DNA of 8,014 nt from Ruminococcus flavefaciens. GTDB taxonomy: Bacteria; Bacillota; Clostridia; Oscillospirales; Ruminococcaceae. The stretch spans positions 1 to 8,014 of the forward strand of contig DFJW01000035.1 in assembly GCA_002373775.1 (NCBI GenBank), in the 5' to 3' direction. Under the pieces are notes generated by a model, which was not told where the DNA came from, ran no database searches, and saw nothing but the letters and a program-made list of their open reading frames with translations. Every line of letters begins with the position of its first letter. Within the stretch, counting starts at the first letter, position 1. Shown in pieces: positions 5,660-8,014 of the stretch. A program made the position numbers and the translations under genes.

Positions 5660-6298
5660 ATGTCGATCCCTTCAAGAGAGGAAATGTACAGGGCGCTTGA
5701 AGAAAGACACGGCAAGGAACTTCAGAAGCGGCTTTCAGACGCATCCGTAGCGGTCTGCGGTCTCGGCGGGCTCGGCTCAAATATCGCTGTTGCACTTGCA
5801 AGAGCAGGTGTGGGGAAACTCCACCTGATCGACTTTGACCGTGTGGACATCTCAAACCTCAACCGGCAGCAGTATTTTCCGGAACAGCTCGGTCTGACTA
5901 AGACCGAAGCCCTTACAGATACACTGCACAGGATAGCACCTTACTGTGAGATAACCGCTGACTGTGTAAGGATGACGGAGGAAAACGTTCCTGAACTGCT
6001 CAGGAATGACGGGATAATATGTGAAGCTTTTGACAAAGCCGACCAGAAGGCTATGCTGGTCAACTGTGTCCTCGAAAAGCTGCCGGACAGATTCCTCGTC
6101 TCCGGTTCGGGAATGGCTGGTATATCCCCTTCCAATACCATAACCACAAAGCGTATCACCAAACGTTTTTACATTTGCGGGGACGGTGTAAGCGATGTCG
6201 ATGACGGCATCGGACTTGTCTCCTCAAGAGTCCTTATCTGTGCCGGCCATCAGGCCCATGCAGTGATAAGGATAATTGCAAACGAATTTGATGTATAA
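5660..6298 (+). CDS. thiF: ThiF, ThiS adenylyltransferase (short clostridial type)
   Basis: This is an E1-like enzyme of 212 residues expected to activate the C-terminal glycine of ThiS with ATP. A Rossmann nucleotide-binding motif CGLGGLGSN is at 33-41, followed by DFDRVDISNLNRQQY (58-72), the typical metal/ATP region of the ThiF/MoeB family, and an Asp at 126 in FDKADQK. It has no CxxC pairs, so the structural zinc site of E. coli ThiF is missing, as expected of the shorter ThiF subgroup. The ATG at 5660 is preferred: GGAGG (5647-5651) lies 8 nt upstream and the gene begins one base after the thiS stop. A TTG at 5642 would add six residues but has no suitable ribosome binding site. Direct adjacency to thiS and thiG makes the role clear. 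The sulfur donor is not encoded in this window. Confidence 0.93.
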   Translation: MSIPSREEMYRALEERHGKELQKRLSDASVAVCGLGGLGSNIAVALARAGVGKLHLIDFDRVDISNLNRQQYFPEQLGLTKTEALTDTLHRIAPYCEITADCVRMTEENVPELLRNDGIICEAFDKADQKAMLVNCVLEKLPDRFLVSGSGMAGISPSNTITTKRITKRFYICGDGVSDVDDGIGLVSSRVLICAGHQAHAVIRIIANEFDV

Positions 6299-6310
6299 GG
6301 AGTAATCTGA

Positions 6311-7084
6311 ATGAACAAAGACGACAAACTCGTTCTCGGCGGACATGAATTCAGCTCGCGCTTCATTCTCGGCTCTGGAAAATACTCCATGAGCCTCATA
6401 GAAGCTGCTGTAAAATATGCAGGCGCTGAGATCATCACTCTTGCGGTCCGCCGCACAAATTCCAAGGAACACGAGAATATCCTTGACTATATCCCGGAAG
6501 GCATAACTCTCCTTCCAAACACTTCCGGTGCAAGAAATGCTGACGAAGCTGTGCGCATTGCGCGTCTTGCCCGTGAACTCGGCTGCGGTGACTTCGTAAA
6601 GATCGAGATAATGCGCGATTCCAAGTACCTGCTCCCGGATAATCAGGAGACCGTTCGCGCTACCGAGATACTGGCTAAAGAAGGCTTCATTGTAATGCCT
6701 TATATGTACCCGGATCTCAACACTGCCCGCGATCTTGTGAACGCAGGTGCTGCATCCGTAATGCCGCTCGCTTCTCCCATCGGCTCAAACAAGGGACTCG
6801 CTACAAAGGATTTCATCCAGATCCTCATCGACGAGATCGACCTTCCCATAATCGTTGATGCCGGTATCGGAAGACCTTCACAGGCATGTGAAGCTATGGA
6901 AATGGGTGCTGCTGCCGTTATGTCAAACACTGCCCTTGCTACTGCCGGCGACCTTCCGGCTATGGCTGAAGCCTTCAGACAGGCTGTTGAAGCCGGAAGA
7001 AAGGCTTATCTTTCAGGTCTCGGACGAGTTCTTACCAGAGGCGCTTCACCTTCTGATACGCTCACAGGATTCCTGCGTGACTAA
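6311..7084 (+). CDS. thiG: ThiG, thiazole synthase
   Basis: This is a 257-residue TIM-barrel enzyme that condenses 1-deoxy-D-xylulose 5-phosphate, dehydroglycine and the sulfur of ThiS thiocarboxylate into the thiazole phosphate of thiamin. Recognisable segments are [10 protein letters not shown] (16-25), [16 protein letters not shown] (67-82), VKIEI with the Schiff-base Lys97, [13 protein letters not shown] (151-163), and [11 protein letters not shown] (182-192) with the conserved Asp183. The length is normal for the family. The ATG has AAGGAG (6297-6302) 8 nt upstream, overlapping the thiF stop codon, and the gene starts 12 nt after thiF. It is co-transcribed in the TPP-controlled operon. 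No missing catalytic residue was noticed. Confidence 0.97.
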   Translation: MNKDDKLVLGGHEFSSRFILGSGKYSMSLIEAAVKYAGAEIITLAVRRTNSKEHENILDYIPEGITLLPNTSGARNADEAVRIARLARELGCGDFVKIEIMRDSKYLLPDNQETVRATEILAKEGFIVMPYMYPDLNTARDLVNAGAASVMPLASPIGSNKGLATKDFIQILIDEIDLPIIVDAGIGRPSQACEAMEMGAAAVMSNTALATAGDLPAMAEAFRQAVEAGRKAYLSGLGRVLTRGASPSDTLTGFLRD

Positions 7085-7104
7085 TTATCAAAGAAGGAAT
7101 AGAT

Positions 7105-8014
7105 ATGGAAAACCATTATTTTGTAGATTCGGACAAGCTCTCTGAAGCTGCCCTTGAAAAAAAGCACAAGCTTGAAAATGATCCTTCATCACGCACGGAT
7201 CATATGGAATACATGGAAGGTATGGAGCACATAGACTCGGATATCATGGAGCGTGTACTGAGCGAAATGGAAAGCTATGACTATGATTCATACACTGCCG
7301 CTGATGTCCGCCGCGCTCTTGTCCACGATAACTGCTCGGTGGAGGACTTCAAAGCCCTGCTCTCCCCTGCTGCTGAACCGTTCCTTGAACAGATGGCTGC
7401 TCGTGCAAGACTGGAGACGCAGAAGCATTTCGGCAACACCGTTTATCTCTTCACTCCGCTTTACATCGCCAATTACTGCGAGAATTACTGCGTCTACTGC
7501 GGATTCAACTGCTATAACGATATAAAGCGAATGAAGCTGAACATGGAACAGATAGAGCACGAAATGAAAGTCATCGCTGACAGCGGCATGGAAGAGATCC
7601 TCATACTCACCGGTGAGAGCCATTCAAAGAGCAGCATAGAATACATCGGTGAAGCCTGCAAACTCGCAAGGAAATACTTCCGCATGGTAGGCGTTGAGAT
7701 TTATCCTGTAAATACCGAGGATTACCGCTATCTTCATGAATGCGGTGTGGATTACGTCACAGTATTCCAGGAGACCTACAACAGCGACCGCTACGAACAG
7801 CTCCACCTCATGGGACACAAGCGCGTGTTCCCGTACCGTTTTGAAGCTCAGGAACGTGCGCTCATGGGCGGAATGAGAGGCATTGCAGGTTCCGCTCTGC
7901 TCGGACTGTCGGATTTCCGCAAGGACGCTCTTGCAAGCGCTCTCCACATGTACTACCTACAGAGAAAGTATCCTCATGCTGAGATATCCCTCTCATGTCC
8001 GAGACTCAGACCTA
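7105..8014 (+). CDS. thiH: ThiH, 2-iminoacetate synthase (tyrosine lyase), 3' end outside window
   Basis: This is the first 303 codons of a radical SAM enzyme of usually about 470 residues in clostridia; the frame stays open to the end of the window. It splits tyrosine to give dehydroglycine (2-iminoacetate) and p-cresol, the anaerobic route to the thiazole nitrogen and carbon. The [4Fe-4S] binding motif CENYCVYC has the three cysteines at 125, 129 and 132 (CxxxCxxC), directly after NTVYLFTPLYIANY. The N-terminal segment with HMEYMEGMEHIDSDIMERVL (about 33-52) resembles clostridial ThiH N-termini. Further downstream are ILTGESHSK, VGVEIYP and TVFQETYN, typical of ThiH/HydG-like proteins. The ATG at 7105 has AAGGA (7094-7098) 6 nt upstream and lies 20 nt after thiG. 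Next to thiG, ThiH is much more likely than HydG. Confidence 0.95.
   Translation, partial: MENHYFVDSDKLSEAALEKKHKLENDPSSRTDHMEYMEGMEHIDSDIMERVLSEMESYDYDSYTAADVRRALVHDNCSVEDFKALLSPAAEPFLEQMAARARLETQKHFGNTVYLFTPLYIANYCENYCVYCGFNCYNDIKRMKLNMEQIEHEMKVIADSGMEEILILTGESHSKSSIEYIGEACKLARKYFRMVGVEIYPVNTEDYRYLHECGVDYVTVFQETYNSDRYEQLHLMGHKRVFPYRFEAQERALMGGMRGIAGSALLGLSDFRKDALASALHMYYLQRKYPHAEISLSCPRLRP

Noticed and set aside
7288..7947. Two - strand open frames opposite thiH
   Set aside because: They are shadows of the thiH coding frame, with no ribosome binding site or recognisable domain. The + strand carries clear radical SAM motifs.

Overview
The window is a tightly packed bacterial segment with every supported gene on the + strand. 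It looks like a low-to-mid GC anaerobic Firmicute, most likely a Ruminococcus-type member of the Oscillospiraceae/Ruminococcaceae. The reasons are a lipoprotein with a long Thr/Ser/Pro-rich linker, strong AGGAGG ribosome binding sites, and a clostridial-type thiamin cluster (thiS-thiF-thiG-thiH, using anaerobic tyrosine lyase ThiH and a short ThiF). The genus is an inference from style, not from any search.

Region 1 (1-3658) is a signalling and export unit. It holds the 3' part of a HAMP-HisKA-HATPase sensor kinase, an ABC ATPase and two ABC-2-like membrane proteins. The partner response regulator is presumably upstream of the window. The three ABC genes are packed very tightly (1-nt and 50-nt overlaps). 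A hairpin with a T-tract lies between kinase and ATPase, and a second hairpin inside the 3' end of the ATPase gene covers the Shine-Dalgarno of the first permease. Together these suggest layered control of transporter expression. The substrate cannot be read from the sequence; efflux or defence against a peptide or antibiotic is a reasonable guess for this architecture.

Region 2 (3659-5270) is a single gene with its own good sigma-A-like promoter. It encodes a secreted lipoprotein: a lipobox, about 130 residues of low-complexity linker, and a glycoside hydrolase family 3 domain of the NagZ/beta-N-acetylhexosaminidase type.

Region 3 (5290-8014) is a thiamin thiazole operon. A near-consensus promoter leads into a TPP (THI-box) riboswitch, then an intrinsic terminator with a visible antiterminator alternative, then thiS, thiF, thiG and the first two thirds of thiH. 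ThiS is the sulfur carrier, ThiF adenylates it, ThiH makes dehydroglycine from tyrosine, and ThiG joins these products with deoxyxylulose 5-phosphate to form the thiazole. The riboswitch shuts the operon when TPP is plentiful.

No tRNA, rRNA, CRISPR array, insertion sequence or phage gene was seen. Nothing here looks like a wholly new system. The most interesting items are the regulatory RNA structures.
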